Shown here: positions 54,036 to 60,323 of the stretch, in pieces
Layout: the number at the start of each line of letters is the position of its first letter
Position numbering within the stretch: position 1 is the stretch's first letter
Origin: Acidovorax soli
GTDB lineage: Bacteria > Pseudomonadota > Gammaproteobacteria > Burkholderiales > Burkholderiaceae_C
Assembly (NCBI RefSeq): GCF_900107605.1
Contig: NZ_FNQJ01000001.1
Span: 310,001 to 374,000, forward strand
Direction: 5' to 3'
DNA: 64,000 nucleotides
Program-made: the position numbers and the translations under genes
The notes under the pieces: generated by a model
What the model was told of the DNA's origin: nothing
Database searches by the model: none
Seen by the model: only the letters and a program-made list of their open reading frames with translations

Positions 54036-54075
54036 TTGGTGCTTTTGAATAAGGCGCTGGAAGCTATGAAAACAG
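54036..54075. repeat. Partial family A repeat
   Basis: CTTTTGAATAAGGCGCTGGAAGCTATGAAAAC keeps the right half of the family A repeat (core AGGCGCTGG and AGCTAT) without a clear left arm. Confidence 0.45.
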
Positions 54076-54092
54076 GAGTAATGTGCTGTGCC

Positions 54093-54126
54093 AGAGTGCC
54101 AGAGTGCCAGAGTGCCAGAGCGCCGC
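54093..54126. repeat. Tandem 8-bp repeat (GCCAGAGT)n
   Basis: Four consecutive copies, the last degenerate, of the unit GCCAGAGT lie downstream of the HerA/DUF853 gene in an intergenic stretch. They are outside coding sequence and away from promoters of the neighbouring minus-strand genes except possibly the dienoyl-CoA isomerase gene. Confidence 0.8.
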
Positions 54127-54148
54127 AGCGCCCGGGCTGCCTGCCGCA

Positions 54149-55675
54149 TCAACGCCGCTTGCTGCCCCCGAAGATGCCGCCCAGCACGCCGCGCAGGATT
54201 TCCCTGCCCAGCGAGGTGCCCATGGTGCGAACCGCCGACTTGGCCATGGTCTGTGCCAGCCCGTCGCGCTTGCCGCCGCGTGGCCCCGTGCTGCCAAACA
54301 GCACGTCGTTGAGCCCGCCCATCAGGCCGCCGCCTTCTTCGGCAGGTGCCCCGTTGGCGGCCTTGCCATTGCCCCCGCCCGCCTGCTCGCTCCCTTCGGC
54401 AGTGCGGCCCTTGAGTTTTTCATAGGCCGATTCACGGTCCACCACCTTTTCGTACACCCCGGCTACCAGCGAGCTGGCCATCAACGCCTGGCGCTGCTGC
54501 GGCGTGATGGGGCCGAGCTGGCTGCCGGGCGGCAGCACGAAAACGCGTTCGGTCACGCTGGGGCGGCCCTTGGCGTCCAGAAAGCTCACCAGCGCCTCAC
54601 CCACGGCCAGCTCGGTGATGGCGGTTTCGATGTCCAGGCCCGGCTTCTGGCGCATGGTGGTGGCCGTGGCCTTCACGGCCTTCTGGTCGCGGGGGGTGAA
54701 GGCGCGCAGCGCGTGCTGCACGCGGTTGCCCAGCTGGGCGAGCACGCTGTCGGGGATGTCCAGCGGGTTCTGCGTGACGAAGTACACGCCCACGCCCTTG
54801 GAGCGCACCAGGCGCACCACCAGCTCGATCCGCTCGATGAGCACCTTGGGCGCCTCGTTGAACAGCAGGTGGGCCTCGTCGAAGAAGAAAACCAGCTTGG
54901 GCTTCTCGGGGTCACCAATCTCGGGCAGCGTCTCGAACAGCTCCGAGAGCATCCACAGCAGGAAGGTCGCGTAAAGACGCGGCGAGTTCATGAGCTTGTC
55001 GGCGGCCAGGATGTTCACCACCCCGTGGCCGTTGGTGTCGGTCTGCATGAAGTCCTGGATGTCGAGCATGGGTTCGCCAAAGAACTTGTCGCCGCCTTGC
55101 TGCTCGATCTGCAGCAGCCCGCGCTGGATGGCGCCCACGCTGGCGGCGCTGACGTTGCCGTACTCGGTGGTGAACTCCTTGGCGTTGTCGCCCACGTACT
55201 GCAGCATGGCGCGCAGGTCCTTCAGGTCCAGCAGCAGCATGCCGCTGTCGTCGGCGATCTTGAAGACCAGGTTGAGCACGCCGAGCTGGGTCTCGTTGAG
55301 GTTGAGCATGCGTCCCAGCAGCAGCGGCCCCATGTCGGAGATGGTGGCGCGCACCGGGTGACCCTGTTCGCCGAACACGTCCCACAGCGTGGTGGGGCAG
55401 GACTGGGAAGTGGGCAGTTCCAGCCCGCGATCCTTCAGGGTGGCGGCCAGCTTGTCGCCGATCTTTCCGCTCTGGCTGACGCCCGTGAGGTCGCCCTTCA
55501 CGTCGGCCATGAAAACGGGCACGCCGATGCGCGAAAAGTTCTCGGCCAGGGTCTGCAGGGTGACGGTCTTGCCGGTGCCGGTGGCACCGGTGATGAGCCC
55601 GTGGCGGTTGGCCAGGCCGGGCAGCAGGTGGCATTCAATCGTGCCGTGTTTGGCAATCAGCAGGGGTTCGGCCAT
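54149..55675 (-). CDS. HerA-like P-loop ATPase, DUF853 family
   Basis: A 508-residue FtsK/HerA-superfamily NTPase. Walker [21 protein letters not shown] (residues ~26-45). Walker [18 protein letters not shown] (~290), with an arginine-finger-like [19 protein letters not shown] flexible Gly/Ala-rich region near 430-460 precedes a basic tail [13 protein letters not shown]853 proteins are widespread and poorly studied; pumping of DNA is expected from HerA. It is divergent from the interrupted yebC. Confidence 0.9.
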   Translation of the reverse strand: MAEPLLIAKHGTIECHLLPGLANRHGLITGATGTGKTVTLQTLAENFSRIGVPVFMADVKGDLTGVSQSGKIGDKLAATLKDRGLELPTSQSCPTTLWDVFGEQGHPVRATISDMGPLLLGRMLNLNETQLGVLNLVFKIADDSGMLLLDLKDLRAMLQYVGDNAKEFTTEYGNVSAASVGAIQRGLLQIEQQGGDKFFGEPMLDIQDFMQTDTNGHGVVNILAADKLMNSPRLYATFLLWMLSELFETLPEIGDPEKPKLVFFFDEAHLLFNEAPKVLIERIELVVRLVRSKGVGVYFVTQNPLDIPDSVLAQLGNRVQHALRAFTPRDQKAVKATATTMRQKPGLDIETAITELAVGEALVSFLDAKGRPSVTERVFVLPPGSQLGPITPQQRQALMASSLVAGVYEKVVDRESAYEKLKGRTAEGSEQAGGGNGKAANGAPAEEGGGLMGGLNDVLFGSTGPRGGKRDGLAQTMAKSAVRTMGTSLGREILRGVLGGIFGGSKRR

Positions 55676-55754
55676 TTAGGGTTTCCTCGGAGATCGGTGA
55701 CGGGCAAAAGTAAAATCGCGGCCACTAGATTAAATCAATACCAAAGGACTTCCC

Positions 55755-55781
55755 GTGGCAGGACACAGCAAATGGGCCTAA
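55755..55781 (+). pseudogene. yebC: 5' stub of yebC, interrupted by the mobile element
   Basis: AAAGGA at 55,743-55,748 leads to GTG 55,755 and codons for VAGHSKWA, followed at once by TAA. These eight residues are the invariant start of YebC (MAGHSKWAN...). The proper gene would continue with AAC ATC. Sequence composition changes from GC-rich to AT-rich at this point, so the rest of yebC presumably lies beyond the far end of the insert, outside this window. Confidence 0.8.
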
Positions 55782-55840
55782 CCACGATGTACCATAACAG
55801 AATAATTCGAGTACGTCCAGGCGTGTAAGTTGTTGATTTT

Positions 55841-55925
55841 ACTGTGTTTTTCCAAGTTGCGTTTTTACAACGATCAGCCAAAATCAGGGTAGATCAGAGG
55901 CCAACTGTGTTTTTGGTGTGTTTTT
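55841..55925 (+). repeat. TGTGTTTTT direct repeats at the element end
   Basis: ACTGTGTTTTT occurs at 55,841-55,851 and 55,904-55,914, GTGTGTTTTT at 55,916-55,925 (touching the next ATG), and a weaker GCGTTTTT at 55,859-55,866. Their place beside the insertion boundary and the Xis-like gene suggests arm sites for recombination proteins or an autoregulatory operator. Confidence 0.55.
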
Positions 55926-56330
55926 ATGTTCGATCTCATACTCGCTGATCTACGGGCCCAGTTTGGTCCAAAAGTGCTACTTGATCCTGCTGATTTGGTG
56001 GAAGTCATCGGCATATCTGTAGGACAGCAAGCCAACTTGAGAAGTGAGGGGAAGTTCCCCATAGCAGTTCAGAAGATTGGAAACCGTGTAAAAGTGTCCA
56101 TCTATGAACTTGCAAAATATCTTGCTGGCCTTGCCACTCAACATGCAAAGCAGGAAATTGCTTCTTTTCCTGTAAAAATATCCAGAACTGAAAAGAAATC
56201 CAAAAAAGGACTTCTGGAAAAAAATTGGTGGGCCTTCCACCATGATCAAGTGGTTTCCATTATCAGGAAATCCATTCTTTTTGACGAACTAAAGCACAGT
56301 TCAGAAGAGAGCACCTTCACCAAACTGTAA
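55926..56330 (+). CDS. AlpA/Xis-like winged-helix DNA-binding protein
   Basis: A 134-residue protein. Residues ~18-66 (LLDPADLVEVIGISVGQQAN, then EGKFPIAVQKIGNRVKVSIY) have the layout of MerR/AlpA-type excisionase helix-turn-helix domains: selector helix, turn, then KIGNRV wing and a closing helix. The last ~60 residues are basic and unassigned. Next to the insertion junction it is a good candidate recombination directionality factor or a regulator of the element. No Shine-Dalgarno is visible before ATG 55,926; a TGTGTTTTT repeat sits there instead. Confidence 0.6.
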   Translation: MFDLILADLRAQFGPKVLLDPADLVEVIGISVGQQANLRSEGKFPIAVQKIGNRVKVSIYELAKYLAGLATQHAKQEIASFPVKISRTEKKSKKGLLEKNWWAFHHDQVVSIIRKSILFDELKHSSEESTFTKL

Positions 56331-56396
56331 CCAGTAGCTCAAAAACAGCTTTACAGCATTTTTCTGTGGTTGGGTATGGGTAGGTATCAACCAGCA

Positions 56397-56420
56397 CAAA
56401 AAAACGGCTCTATGGCCGTT
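56397..56420 (-). terminator. Intrinsic terminator of the mobC-mobA operon
   Basis: Minus-strand AACGGC-CATAGA-GCCGTT followed by seven T, just after the relaxase stop. It is also close enough to end the plus-strand Xis-like transcript, with a weaker T-run there. Confidence 0.85.
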
Positions 56421-56428
56421 CTGTAGTG

Positions 56429-57766
56429 TCAAGGTCTGGGCCTTCTTCGTGGTGTGTGACCTGGTGTCTGTTCCTGGTTAAGTTCTGCAATTCTGGCTTG
56501 TTCAAGTTCAGCTAAAAGCTTGTTTTTCTGCAAAATTAAAGAATTTAATTTTGCTTCAGCTTTAATTCTATCTTCCAAAGTTTGAGCATTAGCTAAATCA
56601 GCTTGTGCTGAATCAATCTGCATTTGCAGACTGCCTAATGATTTAGCTACGCCTTGAACTGCACCAGAACTCGTTTTCCTTTCGGAAACGGGGCTTTTCG
56701 CATTCTGCGATCCTTTAGCTCCGCTGGTTGCTTTAATTGCATCTTGGAAAGAAATTCCTTTTTCAACAGAATTTGAGTTGTTAGCTATTGGTTGGCTACT
56801 AATATCAATTAAATTGCTGATCTGTGGATTTGTCTTGATTTTAGGCACTCTTCTTTTGAGTAGATTTTTATTAGGATCAGGTCTTCTTTTTTTGGGTGTG
56901 TATCTACTTTTATTGAAAATCAATCTCTGCTGAACTGATTCTTCCATTCTATTTAAAATCTTTATTTTTTGAATTGGATCAAGAACAGTATTGTTCATCT
57001 GTTGGTTTGCAGTTTGAGCCAAAGCTTGATAATCAGTATTTGCAGAGAATGCAGGTCCTTTAAATTTGATAGCCTTTTTTTCACCTGGAAATTTTACTGA
57101 AATGTAATCCTTTCCTTTTCTGGTGATCTCACAACCTCTACTTTCAAGAAAATTTGTGAAATCATCTCTGCTCTTCAATGTTCCATTTCTTATGGCCTTT
57201 GAAATAGATTGACTTACACGTTCCTTAATTTTTTTGCTTGTTGAGCCAGCAGGAACTTTTTTGTCAAATTGAGAAAAAACTGCTTTAAGGGGATCTTCAA
57301 TAACTTGAGAAAATCCAAGTTTATCATTCCAAATTGCTTGAAAATCATTGGCTAATTGTTGTGATTTCTTGCCTGGTGGAGAAATATTAAAACTCTTCAT
57401 TGTTTTTGTATCAAGCCTTGGAACCAAGAAATGTAATTCAACATTTCCTTTGTCTTGATGTTTAACAATAAACATATTTACTCTGTCAGGTCCAAGACCT
57501 GGAGCAAAAGCTTCATAAAATGCTTTAACGATTTGCTTAAGCTGTGCAGTTGTAGGCTTTTCATTGTCACGAAAAGCTATAACACCAGATGTGTATTTAA
57601 ACTCATTTGGATTGTTGTCTATAAGGTTGGCAGTTAACTTTTTATCACCATAAAAAATTTCTGGTGGTGGATTCCTTATTTTTCCTTCTGAATCTTTGGC
57701 AGACAACAAATAGCCAATGGCTGATTTTGATTTACCTTTGCCGTGGTTAAAAAATTGAACAATCAT
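56429..57766 (-). CDS. MobA/VirD2-type relaxase
   Basis: A 445-residue mobilization nuclease expected to nick oriT and lead the strand into a recipient. The N-terminal ~150 residues hold the relaxase fold: a candidate catalytic Tyr19 in SAIGYLLSAKD and the metal-binding motif H103-x-D-x6-H112 in VKHQDKGNVELHFLVPRLD. The C-terminal half is basic (SRYTPKKRRPDPNKN), then low complexity, then a coiled coil (about 375-430). There is no primase or helicase domain. The ATG overlaps the mobC stop (ATGA). Confidence 0.88.
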   Translation of the reverse strand: MIVQFFNHGKGKSKSAIGYLLSAKDSEGKIRNPPPEIFYGDKKLTANLIDNNPNEFKYTSGVIAFRDNEKPTTAQLKQIVKAFYEAFAPGLGPDRVNMFIVKHQDKGNVELHFLVPRLDTKTMKSFNISPPGKKSQQLANDFQAIWNDKLGFSQVIEDPLKAVFSQFDKKVPAGSTSKKIKERVSQSISKAIRNGTLKSRDDFTNFLESRGCEITRKGKDYISVKFPGEKKAIKFKGPAFSANTDYQALAQTANQQMNNTVLDPIQKIKILNRMEESVQQRLIFNKSRYTPKKRRPDPNKNLLKRRVPKIKTNPQISNLIDISSQPIANNSNSVEKGISFQDAIKATSGAKGSQNAKSPVSERKTSSGAVQGVAKSLGSLQMQIDSAQADLANAQTLEDRIKAEAKLNSLILQKNKLLAELEQARIAELNQEQTPGHTPRRRPRP

Positions 57767-58161
57767 TTTATATTTCCTCTCAAGTTTTTTGAATGGAAAT
57801 TTTTTGCTGTTCTTTTTAACTCTGAAAGCTCACATCGTAATTCATCAACCAATTCTGGGTAATCAGTTTTAAGGGTATTAATTTTTTTTGCTATCTGGTT
57901 TAAGTTTGAACCAATCTTGTTGAGTTGGTAAATTAAACTGGCATGCTGTGAATTAATTTCTGCACTACTGGTGACTGAGCCAGGCTTGGTTAATAATTTT
58001 TCTCTACAAAATTGTGCAAAAGTTCCTTGTGGAGATTGTGCATAAAATTTTGAAATTTTTTCAAATTCTGTTGGTGATAAACTAAATTCGATTCTTTTTG
58101 TTCGTAATTCCTCATTGCCATCATTCCCAGATTGGCCAGCACTTTTTTTCTTTTCGTTCAT
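57763..58161 (-). CDS. MobC-like relaxosome accessory protein
   Basis: A 132-residue protein with the MobC layout: basic start, a ribbon-helix-helix-like segment (RIEFSLSPTEFEKISKFYAQ), and the family block LNKIGSNLNQIAKKINTL near residue 90. MobC proteins bind near oriT and assist the relaxase. ATG 58,161 with AGGAAG upstream is preferred. An in-frame ATG at 58,260 would run through an inverted repeat and add unconserved residues. Confidence 0.85.
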   Translation of the reverse strand: MNEKKKSAGQSGNDGNEELRTKRIEFSLSPTEFEKISKFYAQSPQGTFAQFCREKLLTKPGSVTSSAEINSQHASLIYQLNKIGSNLNQIAKKINTLKTDYPELVDELRCELSELKRTAKNFHSKNLRGNIK

Positions 58162-58239
58162 TTTTGGTCTTCCTTTCTTCTTGTTTTTATGGACCTGCAA
58201 AGCTGTTACTTCATACAAAAAAATGCGTGCATAGTAACG

Positions 58240-58300
58240 GGGAGTGGGGGGACCCCACATTTAACTATTTCATTTATTCCTACGGAATAATGAGTCCCCT
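58240..58300. other. Candidate oriT region
   Basis: In AT-rich surroundings upstream of mobC there is a G-rich patch AACGGGGAGTGGGG with inverted repeat GTGGGG-GGA-CCCCAC (58,244-58,258), a competing GGGGAC/GTCCCC pair (58,248 and ~58,293), and hairpin TTATTCC-TAC-GGAATAA. Inverted repeats next to a nick site upstream of mobC are normal for oriT. I could not place a known nic consensus. The gap 58,162-58,489 otherwise holds only the terminator below. Confidence 0.35.
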
Positions 58301-58388
58301 TGCTTATGAATTTAATTTTTCAATGTTTTTGGTTGGTCTGTGTATTTATTAAAACAGATTAAAATTCAAAATCAAGATTCAGAAATAA

Positions 58389-58413
58389 AAAAACCACCTT
58401 GCGGCGGTCATTT
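58389..58413 (-). terminator. Intrinsic terminator after the 96-aa gene
   Basis: Minus-strand GACCGCC-GCAA-GGTGGTTTTTTT (with one mismatch in the stem). A GNRA-type loop and the T-run face the minus direction, so it ends transcripts coming from the 96-aa gene and possibly the large RNA, and isolates mobC from them. Confidence 0.8.
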
Positions 58414-58489
58414 TTCATAAAGTGCCAAAATCCACAATACAGCCCAAAAAATTATTTCAAATGTTTCGAATTTGTTGTTAGAGATCCAG

Positions 58490-58780
58490 TCAAATATTTT
58501 CTTCATTGCTATCATCTCCAAGCCTAAAAAATCCATCGTAGTTAGTTAATGCGTATCGCTCATTAGGATCACCTGGAAAAATACGTGTTATAGAGATGTT
58601 GTCGTGAAGAAAAACCAATCTGTATTTCAATCCATTTGGAAATTCGTAATCCATAAAGAATAATGGATCTCCATCACGAACTGAAAATGACTCCATTTGT
58701 TTTGCTCTAAGTTCATCTTCAGTTTTTGGTGTTCCATCTTTTTTGTTGAAATACTGAATATAAAGTCTGCCTTTTGCCAT
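58490..58780 (-). CDS. Small unknown protein downstream of the structured RNA
   Basis: A 96-residue soluble protein (MAKGRLYIQYFNKKDGTPKT...), slightly acidic, with a central beta-like stretch (LKYRLVFLHDNISITRIFPG). I recognise no family. AAAAAGGAG lies 7 nt before the ATG, a strong ribosome-binding site. It starts ~85 nt after the last hairpin of the large structured RNA on the same strand, so it may be co-transcribed with it or served by its own promoter. Confidence 0.7.
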   Translation of the reverse strand: MAKGRLYIQYFNKKDGTPKTEDELRAKQMESFSVRDGDPLFFMDYEFPNGLKYRLVFLHDNISITRIFPGDPNERYALTNYDGFFRLGDDSNEENI

Positions 58781-58865
58781 AATTGATCTCCTTTTTCAAA
58801 ATCTACCAAATTGAAATAGAAAATCAAATTTTTGCCGCTCTGTCCTTTTTTGTTTTATTAACATA

Positions 58866-59361
58866 AAACCTGCCTACGGCAGTTCTATTCTTATGTTTTT
58901 TGTACTTCCTCGTGGAAGTACTGATCTTCGATAGTTGAATTTATCTTTAATTTGATCTTAAACTGCCTAAAGGCAGTACAAATGGATAGAGCTTAAAGGG
59001 TAAAGCCTATAGCTTTCCCTAACCCGCTTAGTAGCGTGGTTTAGGGCATTTCCCTTTAGCTCGTGGATAGAGCCCATTTGGGTCTAACTAATTACAAGAT
59101 TTCGTTAGTTGATGGTTCAGGATTCTTGTATCCCTTTAACACGGTCCATCGTTCGCCTTCGTTGCCAGTTTGTTAAATTCCCCATTGTTCTGGCTTTAAG
59201 AACTCATTTATCCAGTTTTGCTTAAGGGGACTATGGTAGTCAGTTTTGTTTTTTTCCCCGCCTTCTACTTCGGCTTTCTGGTAGTTCGGGTGCTCCAATC
59301 GGGAAAAGAATAAGAATTAATCTCTGAGGTTGACTCTTAATCAATCGACGCATAAAACACT
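58866..59361 (-). ncRNA. Large ornate structured RNA (GOLLD/ROOL-like in style), class not identified
   Basis: About 495 nt without a good reading frame but dense in pairing. In plus coordinates: CTGCC/GGCAG 58,870-58,882; 8-bp GTACTTCC/GGAAGTAC 58,902-58,921; ACTGCC/GGCAGT 58,962-58,977; an 11-bp stem with one bulge, 58,989-59,000 with 59,052-59,062, closing AAAGC/GCTTT (59,002-59,016) and CCCTAA..TTAGGG (59,017-59,046); AGACCC hairpin 59,069-59,085; AACTAA/TTAGTT 59,086-59,110; GGAT/ATCC 59,120-59,133, whose loop TCTTGT (59,124-59,129) pairs with loop ACAAGA (59,094-59,099); crossing pairs 59,164-59,168 with 59,190-59,194 and 59,180-59,183 with 59,226-59,229; GACTA/TAGTC 59,229-59,241; and 59,252-59,260 with 59,300-59,307. 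Loops are A-rich when read on the minus strand, which favours that strand. A TTGACA promoter precedes it. Confidence 0.75.
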
Positions 59362-59362
59362 T

Positions 59363-59396
59363 AATTATTTTCTAATAAATTATTTTTGGCTTGTCA
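59363..59396 (-). promoter_or_regulatory. Candidate promoter of the large RNA
   Basis: Minus strand: TTGACA (59,396-59,391), 17-nt spacer, TAGAAA as a weak -10. It would start transcription near 59,361, just before the first paired element of the large RNA, and lies 15 nt after the small-RNA terminator. Confidence 0.5.
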
Positions 59397-59410
59397 AGTT
59401 TTATTCAGAA

Positions 59411-59476
59411 AACAAAAAAGCCAGCTTGCGCTGGCTTTCCTGCTTGTTGTCAAACTGAATTGAATCAACCTCAGAT
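59411..59476 (-). ncRNA. Predicted ~65-nt small RNA with perfect complementarity to the large RNA
   Basis: The minus-strand promoter at 59,510-59,482 would start RNA at ATCTGAGGTTGATTC. It ends at terminator AGCCAGC-GCAA-GCTGGCT plus six T (59,436-59,414). Its 5' TCTGAGGTTGA (59,475-59,465) is the exact complement of TCAACCTCAGA at 59,332-59,322, the start region of the large RNA. If the terminator is read through, the same 11 bp would instead form a long-range stem closing a ~130-nt domain. Confidence 0.55.
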
Positions 59477-59481
59477 GTGAA

Positions 59482-59549
59482 TATATTACTGATTTATTTA
59501 TATTTGTCAATAGCAAATTATTGACATAGTTAAAATATTTATGTACTCA
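59482..59549. promoter_or_regulatory. Divergent promoter with shared inverted-repeat operator
   Basis: TGTCAATA-GCAAAT-TATTGACA (59,505-59,526) is an 8-bp perfect inverted repeat. Each arm supplies a TTGACA -35 box: minus strand with TAATAT about 16 nt on (towards the small RNA), plus strand with a weak -10 near 59,544 (towards the 111-aa gene). One repressor could control both directions. Confidence 0.65.
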
Positions 59550-59568
59550 ATCTAAAAGGCGAGTGCAT

Positions 59569-59904
59569 ATGTCAAAAATTAAAACATATTCTCAAGAGGT
59601 TTGTTCATTTCTGTGTTTGTCCAACAACCCACCAGAGTTTTATCTAATAGATAGGAATTGTGAGGTTATAGGAGAAGCAAATATTGTTAAACTTAATGAA
59701 GAAATAAAAGGCAAGTTTGTTTGGAGGGTTAACATTCCTGTAGCTGGAATTTACTGCTTCAGAAATGTAAATCTTTTGCACAAAAGAAAAGGGGACAGAA
59801 GATTCAATGATCAAGCAAATGGAATTGTTTTATTTCATCAAGAAAAAAGAAATCCACCAATTGTGTTCGATGAATTGACATTTAGGAAAAAATCGTTAGA
59901 GTAA
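59569..59904 (+). CDS. Unknown 111-aa protein divergent from the RNA locus
   Basis: A soluble, basic protein (MSKIKTYSQEVCSFLCLSNN...) with mixed alpha/beta character and an RRFNDQANGIVLFHQEKRN segment. No family is recognised. ATG 59,569 follows AAAAGGCGAG at a normal distance; a GTG six bases upstream is less likely. It shares the operator region with the minus-strand RNA locus, so it could be its regulator, but no clear helix-turn-helix is seen. Confidence 0.7.
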   Translation: MSKIKTYSQEVCSFLCLSNNPPEFYLIDRNCEVIGEANIVKLNEEIKGKFVWRVNIPVAGIYCFRNVNLLHKRKGDRRFNDQANGIVLFHQEKRNPPIVFDELTFRKKSLE

Positions 59905-59960
59905 TTATTGAAGATGCTTTCTCCCAAAGAAGCTCTTCGTTGTTTATTTTATATAAAGAT

Positions 59961-59988
59961 AGCCAGCGAAAGCTGGCTTTTCTTATTT
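59961..59988 (+). terminator. Intrinsic terminator after the 111-aa gene
   Basis: AGCCAGC-GAAA-GCTGGCT followed by TTTCTTATTT. The stem is identical to that of the small-RNA terminator at 59,419-59,436, with a different GNRA loop. Confidence 0.85.
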
Positions 59989-60043
59989 GACTTATCAAAA
60001 TATTTTGATAGATTAATTTTGTAGGTTAAATGGTTTCGCCTAT

Positions 60044-60081
60044 ATTCTTGTATGGTTATGGGTCTGAGCAATCAGACCCAT
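60044..60081 (+). promoter_or_regulatory. ATTCTTGTAT element and 10-bp hairpin before the 54-aa membrane gene
   Basis: ATTCTTGTAT (60,044-60,053) is one of four copies of this 10-mer in the element. Directly after it ATGGGTCTGA-GCAA-TCAGACCCAT (60,058-60,081) is a perfect 10-bp hairpin followed by TTCTTTT, then the TTGGAGG ribosome site. This is an attenuator-like arrangement. Confidence 0.6.
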
Positions 60082-60099
60082 TTCTTTTGGAGGCTTTGT

Positions 60100-60264
60100 A
60101 TGAGTGATTGGCAGGCTTTAAAGGAAACGGTGTATTTTATTCTTGAATCTTTTGGGGATCTCTTTGATTGGTGTGTGCAAAAGATTCAGGATTTTTCCAT
60201 ATTTTTTCTACTATTTATTGGTGCGTGCATTCTTTTTGGATTTGCAATTATCTTGTTTTCTTGA
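60100..60264 (+). CDS. Small single-pass membrane protein upstream of DotA/TraY
   Basis: A 54-residue protein (MSDWQALKETVYFILESFGD...) with one hydrophobic helix at residues ~32-53 and an amphipathic N-terminal half. TTGGAGG lies 6 nt before ATG 60,100. It is 60 bp upstream of the DotA/TraY gene on the same strand, so a role in the same membrane complex is plausible. No family is recognised. Confidence 0.65.
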   Translation: MSDWQALKETVYFILESFGDLFDWCVQKIQDFSIFFLLFIGACILFGFAIILFS

Positions 60265-60279
60265 TTTCCAATAATTTAT

Positions 60280-60306
60280 TTGTATGCTTAATAGACATAC
60301 AAGAAT
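60280..60306 (+). promoter_or_regulatory. Inverted-repeat leader element before the DotA/TraY gene
   Basis: TTGTATG (60,280-60,286) and CATACAA (60,296-60,302) with the ATACAAGAAT decamer (60,297-60,306). The same layout precedes the 63,494 gene on the other strand, which suggests a common operator or RNA-binding leader. GGGAG follows as the ribosome site. Confidence 0.55.
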
Positions 60307-60323
60307 AAATTTAGGGAGAAATC

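Noticed and set aside
58162-58260. Upstream extension of MobC to the ATG at 58,260
   Set aside because: It would translate through a strong inverted repeat and lacks a ribosome site, whereas ATG 58,161 has AGGAAG and begins where MobC proteins usually do.
58866-59361. Group I or group II intron, RNase P RNA or tmRNA as explanation of the structured region
   Set aside because: I looked for the group I core segments, a group II domain V, the RNase P GAGGAAAGUC block and tmRNA ends on both strands and found none. No intron ORF or split gene is present.
58841-59460. CRISPR array or tracrRNA-like locus
   Set aside because: The hairpins differ in sequence and spacing, there are no regularly spaced repeats, and no cas gene is present.
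59411-59476. IncI-type Inc RNA controlling a repZ pseudoknot
   Set aside because: Inc RNA is transcribed antisense to its target leader. Here the small RNA is on the same strand, and the downstream protein (96 aa) is not a replication initiator.
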